The notes under the pieces were generated by a model, which was not told the DNA's origin, made no database searches, and saw only the letters and a list, made by a program, of their open reading frames with translations. Positions 15,918 through 24,523 of a stretch of 64,000 bases of DNA are shown one piece after another. The first letter of the stretch is position 1. Each line of letters begins with the position of its first letter. Made by a program: the position numbers and the translations under genes. Origin of the DNA: Streptomyces sp. M41(2017) (lineage in GTDB: Bacteria > Actinomycetota > Actinomycetes > Streptomycetales > Streptomycetaceae); the NCBI RefSeq assembly GCF_002078175.1, contig NZ_MWFK01000003.1, forward strand, positions 434,001-498,000. Direction: 5' to 3'.

Positions 15918-16238
15918 CTAGTCCGCGGTGGGCTCGGGGTCCAGAGGACGCAGGAAGCGGCGTTCGTAGCGCTTGATGCACCGCGTCCGGCGGGCCAGTT
16001 CGAAGGCTTCCTGGCATTCGGGGTCGGTCGCGCTGTCCGTCCGGTAGCGCTCGTAGCGGGCCAGGTCCGGGAAGGAGAACAGGGCGTAGGCGATGTCGCT
16101 GTCGCCCTCGCTGGGCAGGAAGTAGCCGTGGTGCGTGCCGCCGAACCGGTTGACGAGGGTGATCCAGCGGCGGCCGTACTCCTCGAAGTCGTCGAGGCGG
16201 TCGGGGTCGATCTCGTACTTCAGGTGAACAGTGATCAT
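15918..16238 (-). CDS. NIPSNAP family protein
   Basis: Small ferredoxin-like protein of about 106 residues, beginning MITVHLKYEIDPDRLDDFEE and containing GGTHHGYFLPSEGDSDIAYA. This matches NIPSNAP-type stress-responsive dimeric alpha/beta barrel proteins. No catalytic activity is established for bacterial members. An ATG at 16247 would add three residues. It directly precedes the oxidoreductase remnant, so that remnant may once have been its operon partner. Confidence 0.85.
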   Translation of the reverse strand: MITVHLKYEIDPDRLDDFEEYGRRWITLVNRFGGTHHGYFLPSEGDSDIAYALFSFPDLARYERYRTDSATDPECQEAFELARRTRCIKRYERRFLRPLDPEPTAD

Positions 16239-16321
16239 GCCGCTCATACTGCCTGGCCGCCGACGAGCCCTTCCGCCCGAGGGCCTCACTCGTCCCGGCT
16301 GTACGTGCGCTGTGGGCACCG

Positions 16322-16356
16322 TCCGGCGTCCGCCCCGGGTCGGGACGGACGCCGGA
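16322..16356. terminator. Hairpin terminator downstream of the GDSL lipase
   Basis: TCCGGCGTCCG (16322-16332) pairs with CGGACGCCGGA (16346-16356), 11 bp with a 13-base loop. It lies about 60 bases past the minus-strand lipase stop. Confidence 0.65.
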
Positions 16357-16414
16357 TTTCGCACCCTGTGCCGTACACACCCCTTCGACCTGCCGGTCGC
16401 GGAGAATGAGCGGA

Positions 16415-17338
16415 TCAGCGGTGTCCGGCGCCCCGGGCGAGCGTCTTCATCAGGGCCTGGGCCATGGCCTCCTCGCCCTTGGCGTTGGGGTGGGCCGGAG
16501 CGGCCGGCTCGGTCGGACGCAGCGGCTCGATCCAGCGGTCGGCCGGCGCCTTGCACATGTCGTGGCCCACCGTCGGGCCGTACGTGTCCACGTAGTCGGC
16601 CCGGTTCAGCAGTGCCACCGCGCGCAGCATGATGTTGAGGTGCTTCTCGGTGTCGCGCAGGTACGGGAAGTCCTTCGCGGCGAACGGGACGGTCGGGTAG
16701 CAGCCGGTGCCGTCGTCGGGAAGCAGGTCCGGGTAACCGACGACGACCACGCGCGCGTGCGGTGCCTTGTCGTGCACCGCCCTCAGCACACGCGCGACCT
16801 TGGGTGCCGTCTGGAGGATCTTCAGCGTCAACTGGTCGTAGCCCGCCGCCCCGTAGTACTGCTGACAGGGATTGCCCGCCAGGTCCTTCGCGCTGAGACC
16901 GGCGCAGGTGCCGATGATCGAGCCGAAGCCGACGTCGTTGCCGCCGATCTGCACGGTCACGAGGTCGGTGTCCCGCTTCACCGCGTCGAGTTGGGGTCCG
17001 TTGGTTCCCTGCGCCTGCCACATCTCGGCGGTCGTCGCACCGCCGCAGCTGACATCCGTGAACGACGTGACCTTGCGCTGGTTCGCCGTGATCGAGGGGT
17101 AGTTGTGGTCGGACCGGGCGCAGTTGGCGTCCACCTGTGTGGGGATCAGCGGTCCCGAGGTGTAGGAGTCGCCCAGCGCCACATAGTTGGAGCGGGGTGT
17201 TCCGTGGTGCTCCCCCGCCGTGGCGGAGGCCGTTCCCGTGGCGCCGACGGTGAGCGCGCAACTGCTCAGTACCGCAAGCGCCATGGCGGTGCGGCGCTTC
17301 GATATGGCCTCGCCCGGACGCGTCCGTTGCAACATCAT
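16415..17338 (-). CDS. Secreted SGNH/GDSL-family lipase or esterase
   Basis: Protein of 307 residues with a signal peptide (RRTAMALAVLSSCALTVGA, cleavage near 40). SGNH blocks are visible: block I ALGDSYTSG with the catalytic Ser, block II Gly in SCGGATT, block III GGNDVGF, and block V with catalytic Asp/His replaced by the typical PAHPNAKGE (His). Six cysteines would form the three disulfides known in Streptomyces SGNH lipases. It should hydrolyse lipid or other esters outside the cell. The ATG at 17338 has GGGGAGGGG just upstream. It has its own terminator. Confidence 0.9.
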   Translation of the reverse strand: MMLQRTRPGEAISKRRTAMALAVLSSCALTVGATGTASATAGEHHGTPRSNYVALGDSYTSGPLIPTQVDANCARSDHNYPSITANQRKVTSFTDVSCGGATTAEMWQAQGTNGPQLDAVKRDTDLVTVQIGGNDVGFGSIIGTCAGLSAKDLAGNPCQQYYGAAGYDQLTLKILQTAPKVARVLRAVHDKAPHARVVVVGYPDLLPDDGTGCYPTVPFAAKDFPYLRDTEKHLNIMLRAVALLNRADYVDTYGPTVGHDMCKAPADRWIEPLRPTEPAAPAHPNAKGEEAMAQALMKTLARGAGHR

Positions 17339-17590
17339 GCCCCTCCCCTGAAGCCCTGACAGTCCACGGATCGGGCAACGGCGGCCACGGCGCATGGATC
17401 GTTCGACGGCACCGGGCCGCTCGGCGGCTCGTGCCCGGCGGACTCAACCCCGCCTGTATACCGGCCAGTAGGCCGTTAGACCAGCGGTCGGGCGAACTCG
17501 GCTCGCGCAAGGGTACGCAGGAGTCCGGCGGGGTGACGTCCTGGCACACGTGCGCGTCGGGCCACGGTCACCTGTCGTGACCGGTCCGCG

Positions 17591-17806
17591 TCAGTGGTCC
17601 CAGACCCCGGGCCCGCCGCCCCGCCACTCGATCCAGTCGGCGGTCCTGACGTCGGAGGCCTCGATGTCCTCCATGCCGGCCCGGCGCAGGAACTCGGCGA
17701 TGTCGAGGAACGTGTAGGCCATCCCGACGAAGCCCTGGTGGAGGCGCACTCTTCGGCCGCCGTCCGCGGTGGGCGGGTAGACGACGACGGGCTGATCGCT
17801 GGACAT
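17591..17806 (-). CDS. Small conserved hypothetical protein
   Basis: Protein of 71 residues (starting MSSDQPVVVYPPTADGGRRV, later AYTFLDIAEFLRRAGMEDIE, ending GGPGVWDH). It has acidic and aromatic content, no membrane segment and no motif I recognise. Sequence of this style is common in Streptomyces genomes. It is divergent from the flavin-oxidase-like gene at 17965, so the two could share control. Confidence 0.65.
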   Translation of the reverse strand: MSSDQPVVVYPPTADGGRRVRLHQGFVGMAYTFLDIAEFLRRAGMEDIEASDVRTADWIEWRGGGPGVWDH

Positions 17807-17964
17807 GCACCCAGGGTGCGGGCGCCGGGGACGGCGCGCATCCGGAGTGGCGGCGCCCGGCGGTCGCCCGGCGTCCGATCGGGTGCACCGCGGCCCAGGG
17901 ACGGGCGCGGCGATGAGTTCGGTCGGGGAGATCGGTCGTTATGGGAGAGAGGAAAGGAGTTCCC

Positions 17965-18522
17965 ATGCCGACGCAGGAACCCGCACAGCAGCCCGTCACC
18001 GAGCTCGACGCCCGGTACAGCTCCGCGCTCAACCCGCGCCCGGGTGCCGAGGAGGTCGTCGCCACCGACTGGGCCGAGGCACGGCGCGAGCTGGGTGCCG
18101 CCGAGATCTTCTGGTTGTCGACGGTGCGGCCCGACGGCCGGCTGCACGTCACCCCCGTGATAGCCGCCTGGCACGAAGGGGTGCTGTACTTCTCCACCGG
18201 CCCGGCCGAGCAGAAGGCCAAGAACCTCGCCCACCACGGGCACTGCGCGCTGACCACCGGGACGAACTCGCTCGCCGAAGGGCTCGACCTCGTGATCGAG
18301 GGCACGGCGGAACGGGTCGCCGATCCGGCGGTTCTCGAAGAGGTGATCATCGCGTACGAGGGCAAGTACGGAGCGCACATCACCTCGCCGGAGGGCACCT
18401 TCCACGGCATGAGCGACGCGTTCCGCAAGGGGGACGTGGCGGTGTTCGCGGTGGCACCGTCGACGGCGTACGGCTTCGGCCGGGACGACGGGGTGTTCAC
18501 CCACACCCGATGGTCGTTCTGA
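17965..18522 (+). CDS. Pyridoxamine 5'-phosphate oxidase-fold protein
   Basis: Protein of 185 residues with a split-barrel flavin-binding fold: EIFWLSTVRPDGRLHVTPV near 50-70 and LYFSTGPAEQKAKNL near 80-95. Members bind FMN or F420 and reduce diverse substrates; this one is too short and different for a true PdxH. AAAGGAG five bases before the ATG fixes the start. No operon partner is visible, and the substrate is unknown. Confidence 0.85.
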   Translation: MPTQEPAQQPVTELDARYSSALNPRPGAEEVVATDWAEARRELGAAEIFWLSTVRPDGRLHVTPVIAAWHEGVLYFSTGPAEQKAKNLAHHGHCALTTGTNSLAEGLDLVIEGTAERVADPAVLEEVIIAYEGKYGAHITSPEGTFHGMSDAFRKGDVAVFAVAPSTAYGFGRDDGVFTHTRWSF

Positions 18523-18663
18523 GCGGCCCTTGTGACGGCTCCGATCCCCTGTCGTCCCGGAATCCCGAAGCGGGCCGGGTCAGTCGCGTGAGGAGGATGA
18601 CCATCGGTCGGCACGGAGCAGGACGCCCGGACCTCGGGACGCGGGACGCCGGTGCGCGGGACC

Positions 18664-18939
18664 TCATGGCGCGGGTCGTCCGGGGACTGACGTCACGCGG
18701 TCCACGAGGAGCAGGAGCGCTCCGCTGACCAGCAGCCCGAGCAAGCCACCGGTCACGGCTCCCGCGGTGCCCGCGATCACCGCGCCCGGCCGGCCGTAGC
18801 CGCCGGCCAGCACCGCCACGGTGGCGGCCGGCACCGGCCAGGCGATGCCGGTGCCGCTCCTGTTTCGCGCGGTCCGCCGTGCGGGCTGCTCGCCCCAGGG
18901 CCACCCCGGCGTCTCGGTCCCCCGCCCCGTGAACGCCAT
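18664..18939 (-). CDS. Small membrane protein
   Basis: Protein of 91 residues with two hydrophobic segments in the second half (VPAATVAVLAGGY.. and GGLLGLLVSGALLLLVDRV) after an Arg-rich start. No family recognised. Its ATG lies three bases after the stop of the cysteine-rich gene upstream, so the two form an operon. Confidence 0.65.
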   Translation of the reverse strand: MAFTGRGTETPGWPWGEQPARRTARNRSGTGIAWPVPAATVAVLAGGYGRPGAVIAGTAGAVTGGLLGLLVSGALLLLVDRVTSVPGRPAP

Positions 18940-18942
18940 CGG

Positions 18943-19158
18943 TCAGGCGGTGGCGATGCCGTCCAGTTTTCCGGCCTTCGCCTCCTCCACCAGGGAGGCG
19001 AACTGGTCGACGCTCATCTGGACCCGCTGACCGAAGTCGTCGGTGAGCAGCACCCGGCGCTCCGCCGGGGCACCCGGGTCGACGAACAGCTGCGGGCAGC
19101 CGCAGTCGCAGTTCCCGCAGAACGTCGCCAGGGGCTCCAGGCCGGTGAGGTCACTCAT
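18943..19158 (-). CDS. Small cysteine-cluster protein
   Basis: Protein of 71 residues with a CGNCDCGCPQLFVD motif near 15-28, four cysteines that could bind a metal ion or cluster, followed by an acidic region (SVDQFASLVEEAKAGKLDGI). GGGAG precedes the ATG. Similar conserved proteins occur in Streptomyces, but function is unknown. It is co-transcribed with the small membrane protein. Confidence 0.75.
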   Translation of the reverse strand: MSDLTGLEPLATFCGNCDCGCPQLFVDPGAPAERRVLLTDDFGQRVQMSVDQFASLVEEAKAGKLDGIATA

Positions 19159-19458
19159 CGTCAACTCCCTTTCGCAGGGCTCGCGGCCGCGGGTGCGTCG
19201 ATCACCTGGGGCCTGTGGCTGCCCTGGGCATACCCGGAGCCCACGGCGGCACGCGCCGCCGTGCGGGGCGCCGGGAGCACGGTCGGCCGCGCCCATGCGC
19301 CCGTTCACCCCCGGTGCTTCCGCTCCCCCGTGCCGTACGGGAACCGGACCGGTCGGCCGGGCGACCACCTGGGGAGGGTGTGCGGCCTCGGGCACCCCAC
19401 GCGGAGCCAGGGTCCGACCGACGGCCGGCGCCCCCGCGAGGAGGCGCCGGCTCTCACG
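19159..19458. other. Intergenic stretch between the Cys-cluster gene and the ECF sigma factor
   Basis: No coding frame with family similarity was seen. It holds a perfect 9-bp inverted repeat at 19242-19263 (CACGGCGGC-ACGC-GCCGCCGTG), perhaps regulatory or structural, and the sigma factor terminator near its right end. Confidence 0.5.
19424..19451 (-). terminator. Hairpin terminator of the ECF sigma factor gene
   Basis: GCCGGCGCC (19424-19432) pairs with GGCGCCGGC (19443-19451), 9 bp, 10-base loop, starting within 10 bases of the stop codon. Confidence 0.65.
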
Positions 19459-20067
19459 TCATGCGGCCGTGACGGCGGGGCAGTCCGCCTCGGCGAGAAG
19501 GCGTTCGAGGGTGGCCCGGGCCCGTCCCACCCGGGAGCGCACCGTGCCGATGGGGCAGCCGATGAAACGGGCCGCGTCGTCGTAGGAGAGGCCCACGATC
19601 CGCGTCAGCACGAACGCCTCACGGCGTTCGTCGGGCAGCGCCTCCAGCAGGTCGAGCAGCGCGACACCGTCGTCGAAGCCGGGGAGACCGCAGGGCTGTG
19701 CGCGTTCCATGACCGCCTGCCAGTCGTGGGTGTCGGCCTGCCGGGGCCGCGCGGCAGCACGGCGGAAACTGTCGGCGACCGTGCGGCGCGCGATGGACAG
19801 CAGCCAGGTGCGCGCCGAGGCCCGCCCCTCGAAGCGAGGCAGGCCGGCGAAGGCCCGGACGAAGGTCTCCTGCGCCAGGTCCTGTGCGATCTGGGGGTCG
19901 CCGCTGAGATGGGCGACGTAGCGCAGTACGTCGCCGTGCAGCGCGCGGACGAAGTGGTCGGCGGCGTGGGGGTCTCCGTCGCGCGCGGCCAGTGCCCAGG
20001 CGGTGGCGGAGGCGTCCGCCGCGGCACGCGACGTGACGCGGGGAGCGGGCAGGACAGAAGTGATCAC
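19459..20067 (-). CDS. ECF-type RNA polymerase sigma factor beside the copper genes
   Basis: Protein of about 202 residues with region 2 (YVAHLSGDPQIAQDLAQETFVRAF) near 50-75 and region 4 helix-turn-helix (LSYDDAARFIGCPIGTVRSR) near 160-180. No anti-sigma gene is adjacent. It is the last gene of a minus-strand run starting with copper genes, 200 bases after the Met/His-rich membrane protein. Control of, or by, metal stress is plausible from position only. The GTG at 20067 has AAGGA upstream. Confidence 0.88.
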   Translation of the reverse strand: MITSVLPAPRVTSRAAADASATAWALAARDGDPHAADHFVRALHGDVLRYVAHLSGDPQIAQDLAQETFVRAFAGLPRFEGRASARTWLLSIARRTVADSFRRAAARPRQADTHDWQAVMERAQPCGLPGFDDGVALLDLLEALPDERREAFVLTRIVGLSYDDAARFIGCPIGTVRSRVGRARATLERLLAEADCPAVTAA

Positions 20068-20288
20068 GTGATGTCCTTCTCGAGGTCATCCGGGGCCGAC
20101 GTCCCGTGATGAGACGTGGCGCCCCGGCCCATGGGGTGCGCCGTACGCGACGGGTACGGCGATGCCCGGAGCTCGTGGCCCGCGTTCGACGAACGTGACG
20201 GACGCGGTGCGCGGGCCGTCAGGGAACTCCGCCACAGGGGAGGGCGGAGGACGTCGAGCAGGGGTGAGCCCCGGTGGATCCGGCTGTC

Positions 20289-20966
20289 TCAGGCGACAGC
20301 GGTGCCCACGGGCGGTCCCCGGGAGGTGACGGCGTAGCAGAGAAGGAAGCGGGCGAGGGAGGCCCGCGGCGCGGGGGTGCGGCGCGCGCGGACCGGTGGC
20401 CGGCCGCCCGGCACAGGCAGCGCCAGCAGCATCCGCAAGGGGGCGGCCAGTCGGGCGGCCGCGGCCCGCAGGAGACGGAAGACGGCGCGCTCGCCGTACG
20501 CGAGCCACAGTCCGCACAGGGCCGCGGCGAGGAGGTGGGCGGCCGGCATGCCGAGGGCGCTCCCGCCCATGCCGACCATGGTGTGCGCGTGCGGCGCACC
20601 GCCCGTGCCGTGTGCCATGCCGCCCATGGACCCCATGTCCATGCGGCTCATGTCCATCGGCCCCATGTCCGTGCCCAACCCGTCGGCCCGCGCGGACGAC
20701 GCTGCGGAGGTCGGCCGGCCGGCCAGTGCGAACATCTCGTGCAGCGCGGCCTGGGTGGTGACCACGACCGTGACGATCAGCGCGCGGCCGCGTTCACGGC
20801 CGGCCAGGAACCAGCCGGCCCCCGCGGTCGCGACGGCGCCGGCCGCCATGGTCCAGCCGGGGACGGCGGCACCGGACATCATCACGTGGCCGAGGGCGGC
20901 CAACACCACGCAGGCGGCGGCGAACACACCCGCCCGCAGCGTGCGGCACCACCCTCCGACAGTCAT
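20289..20966 (-). CDS. Met/His-rich multi-pass membrane protein of the copper cluster
   Basis: About 225 residues with four or five hydrophobic helices. The central loop is unusually rich in Met and His (DMGPMDMSRMDMGSMGG and later HGTGGAPHAHTMVGM), a pattern typical of copper-binding periplasmic or membrane proteins. It follows PCu(A)C and CopA in order, so a copper-binding or transport role is inferred. Start codons at 20966, 21002 and 21056 are in frame; 20966 was chosen since it leads directly into the first helix. Confidence 0.7.
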   Translation of the reverse strand: MTVGGWCRTLRAGVFAAACVVLAALGHVMMSGAAVPGWTMAAGAVATAGAGWFLAGRERGRALIVTVVVTTQAALHEMFALAGRPTSAASSARADGLGTDMGPMDMSRMDMGSMGGMAHGTGGAPHAHTMVGMGGSALGMPAAHLLAAALCGLWLAYGERAVFRLLRAAAARLAAPLRMLLALPVPGGRPPVRARRTPAPRASLARFLLCYAVTSRGPPVGTAVA

Positions 20967-21098
20967 GACGCGCCCATCTTCGCACCCGGGATCGGTCGAC
21001 ATCAGGTGGTACGCGGGCGGGTGCGGGACCGTCTCACGGGGCTGACGGTGGCTCATGTCACAAGGGGCCGGAGGGAACTCGCGGTATGTCCGGGACGC

Positions 21099-21641
21099 CT
21101 ACGAGAACGAGGCCGTTCCGGGGCGGACCACGACGGCGAACACCTCGATCCTGCCGCCGCGCCGGAAGTCGAGGGTGAAGGGCACGAGATCGCCGGGACG
21201 CCATCGGGCGGTCCCCGCGGTGACGGTGAGATCCACTCCATCGGGCGACATCGCGAGGGCCGTGCCCTCCGGTACCGCGACGGACTCGATCGTCTCCCGG
21301 TAGGCCGCGCCGGCGCCCGTCATCCGGTGCCGGGAGAGCGTGACACCGCCCGGGACGTCGGGCGAGGTGACGCTCACCAGCCGGTCGGCCGAGCCGCCGT
21401 CGTTGCCGATGCGGAAGAACACCGCGGTCTCCGGCACACCGGCCGACGGCATCAGCAACCGTCCCTCGGTGACGGTGACGTGCGCGGGCCGGCCCGCCTC
21501 GCCGGTTCGTACCCAGGTCGTCAGGAACGCCAGGGTCACGCTGCAGGCGGCGACGGGAACGAGCACCGCGAGGGCGGCGTCCCTCAGGCGTCGACGGTCG
21601 TCTCCGAGGGCGGTCGTCGGACGGGGCATCAGGCTTCTCAT
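21099..21641 (-). CDS. PCu(A)C-like copper chaperone with a degenerate metal site
   Basis: Protein of 180 residues with an N-terminal membrane anchor (AALAVLVPVAACSVTLAFLTT) and a cupredoxin-like DUF461 domain (AVFFRIGNDGGSADRLVSV, VTLSRHRMTGAG). PCu(A)C proteins carry Cu(I) to cytochrome oxidase through an H-M-HxM set. Here the first part (HRM) remains but the late HxM is replaced by GVDLTV. It may bind copper weakly or have another role. The ATG overlaps the CopA stop (ATGA), showing coupling. Confidence 0.8.
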   Translation of the reverse strand: MRSLMPRPTTALGDDRRRLRDAALAVLVPVAACSVTLAFLTTWVRTGEAGRPAHVTVTEGRLLMPSAGVPETAVFFRIGNDGGSADRLVSVTSPDVPGGVTLSRHRMTGAGAAYRETIESVAVPEGTALAMSPDGVDLTVTAGTARWRPGDLVPFTLDFRRGGRIEVFAVVVRPGTASFS

Positions 21642-23956
21642 CGCACACCGGCCCCGACGGGCCGGGGTCCTCGGCCGCGGCGGGCGGAGGCGTGTCCACG
21701 GCGGGCCGTGGCGGGCTGCCAGGCGCGCAGGCGCAGGCTGTTGCCCACCACCAGGACCGAGCTGGCGGACATCGCGGCGGCGGCGACCATGGGATCGAGC
21801 AGCCCGACCATGGCGAGCGGCACGGTGACGACGTTGTAGCCGAAGGCCCACACCAGGTTGGCCCGGATCGTCCGCAGCGTGCGCCGGGCGAGCAGCACCG
21901 CGTCGCCGAGGGCCTCGATGTCCCCGCGGACGAGGGTCAGGTCGGCGGCGCCGATCGCCACGTCCGTCCCGCCGCCCATCGCGATGCCGAGGTCGGCGCA
22001 GGCGAGCGCGGCGGCGTCGTTCACACCGTCGCCGACGACCGCGACCCGTCCGCCCTCCTCTCTCAACCGGCGGACCAGAGCGGCCTTGTCCTCCGGGGAA
22101 CAGCGGGCGTGCACCTCGTCGATGCCCAGCGCCTCGGCCACCGCTCGCGCGGGCCCCTCGCGGTCGCCGGTGGCGAGGACCGGGCGGATTCCGAGCCGCC
22201 GCAGCCGGTCGACGGCCCGGTAGCTGCCGGGCCGTACGACGTCTCCGACCGCGATGAGCGCCTCGGCCCGGCCGTCCACGAGGACCAGGACGGGCGTGTG
22301 CGCCGCGGCCTCCGCGACCGCGAGGGCGTCCGCCAGACCCGGCGGCAACTCGCCCTCCGGCACCCGCACCTGGACCGTACGGCCCTCCACCCGACCCCGC
22401 ACCCCCTGTCCCGGAGTCGCGGTGAAATCCGCGACGGGCGGAAGGGTCGCGCCGTCGGCGGCACGACGGGCGTACGCGGCGACGGCCCGGCCCAGGGGGT
22501 GTTCCGAGCCCTGTTCCACCGCCCCCGCCAGCCGGAGCGCGGCCTCCTGTCCGATGCCGTCGGATGTCGCGGTCACCCGGGCGAGGGTCATGTGACCGGA
22601 CGTCAGGGTGCCGGTCTTGTCCAGGACGACGGTGTCCACGTGCTGGAGGGCTTCCAGCGTCCGCGGGCCGCTCACCAGCACGCCCAGTTGGGCTCCTCGG
22701 CCGGTCGCCGCCATCAGGGCCGTGGGGGTGGCCAGGCCCAGCGCGCAGGGGCAGGCGACGACGAGCACCGCGACACACGCGGTGATGGCGGCCTGCGGGT
22801 CGGCCCCGGCACCGAGCCAGAAGCCGAGGACGCTCACCGCGACGGTCAGGACGATCGGCACGAAGACGCCGGCCACCGCGTCGGCGAGCCGCTGCGCACG
22901 GGCCTTGCCGGCCTGCGCGTCCGTCACCAGCCGGGTGATACGGGCGAGCCGGGTGTCCGCGCCGACGGCGGTGGCCCGTACGAGGAGCAGACCGCCGGCG
23001 TTGACGGCCCCGCCCACCAGGGCCGAGCCGGGACTCACCTCGACGGGCTCGCTCTCCCCCGTCACCAGGGACAGGTCCACGGCGGAACTGCCCTCCGTCA
23101 CCCGGCCGTCCGTGGCGACCCGCTCACCGGGGCGCACGACGAACACCTGGTCCACCCGCAGCGCCTCGACGGGGATCGAGCGCTCGCCGTTCGCGTCGCG
23201 CACCGACACCTCCTTGGCGGCCAGTTCCGCCAGGGACCGCAGGGCCGCTCCGGTGCCTCGTCGAGCGCGTGCCTCCAGGAACCGGCCGGTGAGCACGAAC
23301 AGCGGGACGCTCACCGCCGCTTCCAGGTAGACGTGCGCCGTCCCGTCCGACGCGGAGGGCAGCAGGCTGAACGGCATCCGCATGCCGGGGGCACCCGCTC
23401 CCCCGAGGAACAGGGCGTAGGCCGACCAGGAGAAGGAGGCGACGACGCCCAGCGAGACAAGGGTGTCCATGGTGGCCGCGGCGTGCCGCAGCCCTCGTAC
23501 CGCCCGTTCGTGGAACGGCCAGGCGCTCCACACGGCGACCGGGGCGGTCAGCGCGAAACACAGCCACTGCCAGTTACGGAACTGCAGGTCCGGAGCCATG
23601 GAGAGGACGAGAACGGGCAGGGCCAGCAGGGCGGTGACCAGCAGTCGTTCGCGCTCGCGCCGGGATGCGGCCTCCTTCGGGCCGGAGCCGGCAGGCTCCG
23701 CCGGTTCGTCCTCGCGGACGGGTGGCGCGGGCAGGGCGGCCTCGTAGCCGGCCTGTTCGACGGCCGTGACGAGATCGTGCGGTGCCACGCCGTCGGGGTG
23801 GCTGACACGGGCGCGGCCGGTGGCCAGGTTGACGGTCGCGGTGACGCCGTCGAGCTTGGCGAGCTTCTTCTCCACGCGACGGACGCAGGCCGCGCAGGTC
23901 ATCCCGCCGATGGTGAGGTCGGTGAGCGTCAGGGCGGTGGTCGGTTCGGCCGTCAT
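21638..23956 (-). CDS. copA: Copper-exporting P1B-type ATPase
   Basis: About 772 residues. An N-terminal HMA domain has the GGMTCAAC metal site near 18-25. The eight-helix core carries the transport motif CPC (VVACPCALGLATPTALM), the A-domain motif TGES, the phosphorylation site DKTGTLT, the HP locus (SEHPLG) and the hinge GDGVNDAAAL. CPC with the HMA domain indicates Cu(I) export. The ATG at 23956 overlaps the preceding stop by one base (TGATG); a GTG at 23959 is possible. It is the core of the cluster; CsoR/CopZ genes are not visible here. Confidence 0.93.
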   Translation of the reverse strand: MTAEPTTALTLTDLTIGGMTCAACVRRVEKKLAKLDGVTATVNLATGRARVSHPDGVAPHDLVTAVEQAGYEAALPAPPVREDEPAEPAGSGPKEAASRRERERLLVTALLALPVLVLSMAPDLQFRNWQWLCFALTAPVAVWSAWPFHERAVRGLRHAAATMDTLVSLGVVASFSWSAYALFLGGAGAPGMRMPFSLLPSASDGTAHVYLEAAVSVPLFVLTGRFLEARARRGTGAALRSLAELAAKEVSVRDANGERSIPVEALRVDQVFVVRPGERVATDGRVTEGSSAVDLSLVTGESEPVEVSPGSALVGGAVNAGGLLLVRATAVGADTRLARITRLVTDAQAGKARAQRLADAVAGVFVPIVLTVAVSVLGFWLGAGADPQAAITACVAVLVVACPCALGLATPTALMAATGRGAQLGVLVSGPRTLEALQHVDTVVLDKTGTLTSGHMTLARVTATSDGIGQEAALRLAGAVEQGSEHPLGRAVAAYARRAADGATLPPVADFTATPGQGVRGRVEGRTVQVRVPEGELPPGLADALAVAEAAAHTPVLVLVDGRAEALIAVGDVVRPGSYRAVDRLRRLGIRPVLATGDREGPARAVAEALGIDEVHARCSPEDKAALVRRLREEGGRVAVVGDGVNDAAALACADLGIAMGGGTDVAIGAADLTLVRGDIEALGDAVLLARRTLRTIRANLVWAFGYNVVTVPLAMVGLLDPMVAAAAMSASSVLVVGNSLRLRAWQPATARRGHASARRGRGPRPVGAGVR

Positions 23957-24222
23957 CACCCACCGTGCCCGTGGGTCGTCCCCGGCATGTTCTCCATGCC
24001 GCCGTCCCCGTCGTCTCCGCCACCGCCGGTCCCGTCACCGGTACCCGCCCCGGTCCGCGTGCCGTGCAGACCGGGCGCGACCGGACCCGCGGCGGAGCCG
24101 ACGGCGTACGACGCCCAGAACGCCAGCGCGAGCAGCAGCAGGAAGGCGGCCGGCGCGGGCGGAATCACGCCGGTGCGCGGAATCGCTCGCGCGGCGCGGG
24201 GCGGTTGTCGGGCCTCGGCCAT
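23956..24222 (-). CDS. Small His/Gly-rich membrane protein ahead of CopA
   Basis: Protein of 88 residues with one helix (AFLLLLALAFWASYAVGSAAG), then a Gly/Asp-rich extracytoplasmic tail ending in MENMPGTTHGHGG. The terminal Met and His residues could bind copper. AGGAAGG precedes the ATG. It is the first gene of the operon and overlaps CopA. Similar short proteins are often seen before copper ATPases in Streptomyces; function is not established. Confidence 0.78.
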   Translation of the reverse strand: MAEARQPPRAARAIPRTGVIPPAPAAFLLLLALAFWASYAVGSAAGPVAPGLHGTRTGAGTGDGTGGGGDDGDGGMENMPGTTHGHGG

Positions 24223-24326
24223 GGTCGGCCTTCCTGGTTGTCTCGAACCCTTGGGCGGCATGCGGCGGTTGATCGGCCGCGCCGGTTGAGAAGTCGGACG
24301 GAAGGGGCACCGAGTTCCGACGACGC

Positions 24327-24342
24327 ATTATGACGTGCGTCA
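24327..24342 (-). promoter_or_regulatory. Candidate promoter and operator of the copA operon
   Basis: On the minus strand CATAAT (24332-24327) is a plausible -10 box about 100 bases before the first gene. It overlaps TGACG-TG-CGTCA (24331-24342), a small inverted repeat that could hold a repressor. No good -35 box was found. Assignment is tentative. Confidence 0.3.
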
Positions 24343-24402
24343 CACACGCCACGGGTGTCTCGCGCCCGGCGCCGACCGGTGCGACCAGGCCATCGCGCGT
24401 GG

Positions 24403-24438
24403 GCCCGTGTGTGCCGGACGCGTCCGGCGCACACGGGC
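24403..24438 (-). terminator. Long hairpin terminator between DUF5134 gene and copA operon
   Basis: A 36-base palindrome with 18-base arms (24403-24420, 24421-24438) and one G:T wobble. It lies about 85 bases after the DUF5134 stop, separating the upstream metal genes from the copA operon promoter. Confidence 0.75.
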
Positions 24439-24523
24439 TCACCAACCGGAGTGAGCTCCGCCTTATCCGGTTCCCTCACGGATCTCCGCCGCCCGCGTCA
24501 ACGACGCGTGACCGCGGGCCGGT

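Noticed and set aside
21692..24289. 865-codon frame opposite CopA
   Set aside because: Composition is typical of an antisense shadow; CopA motifs on the other strand are complete.
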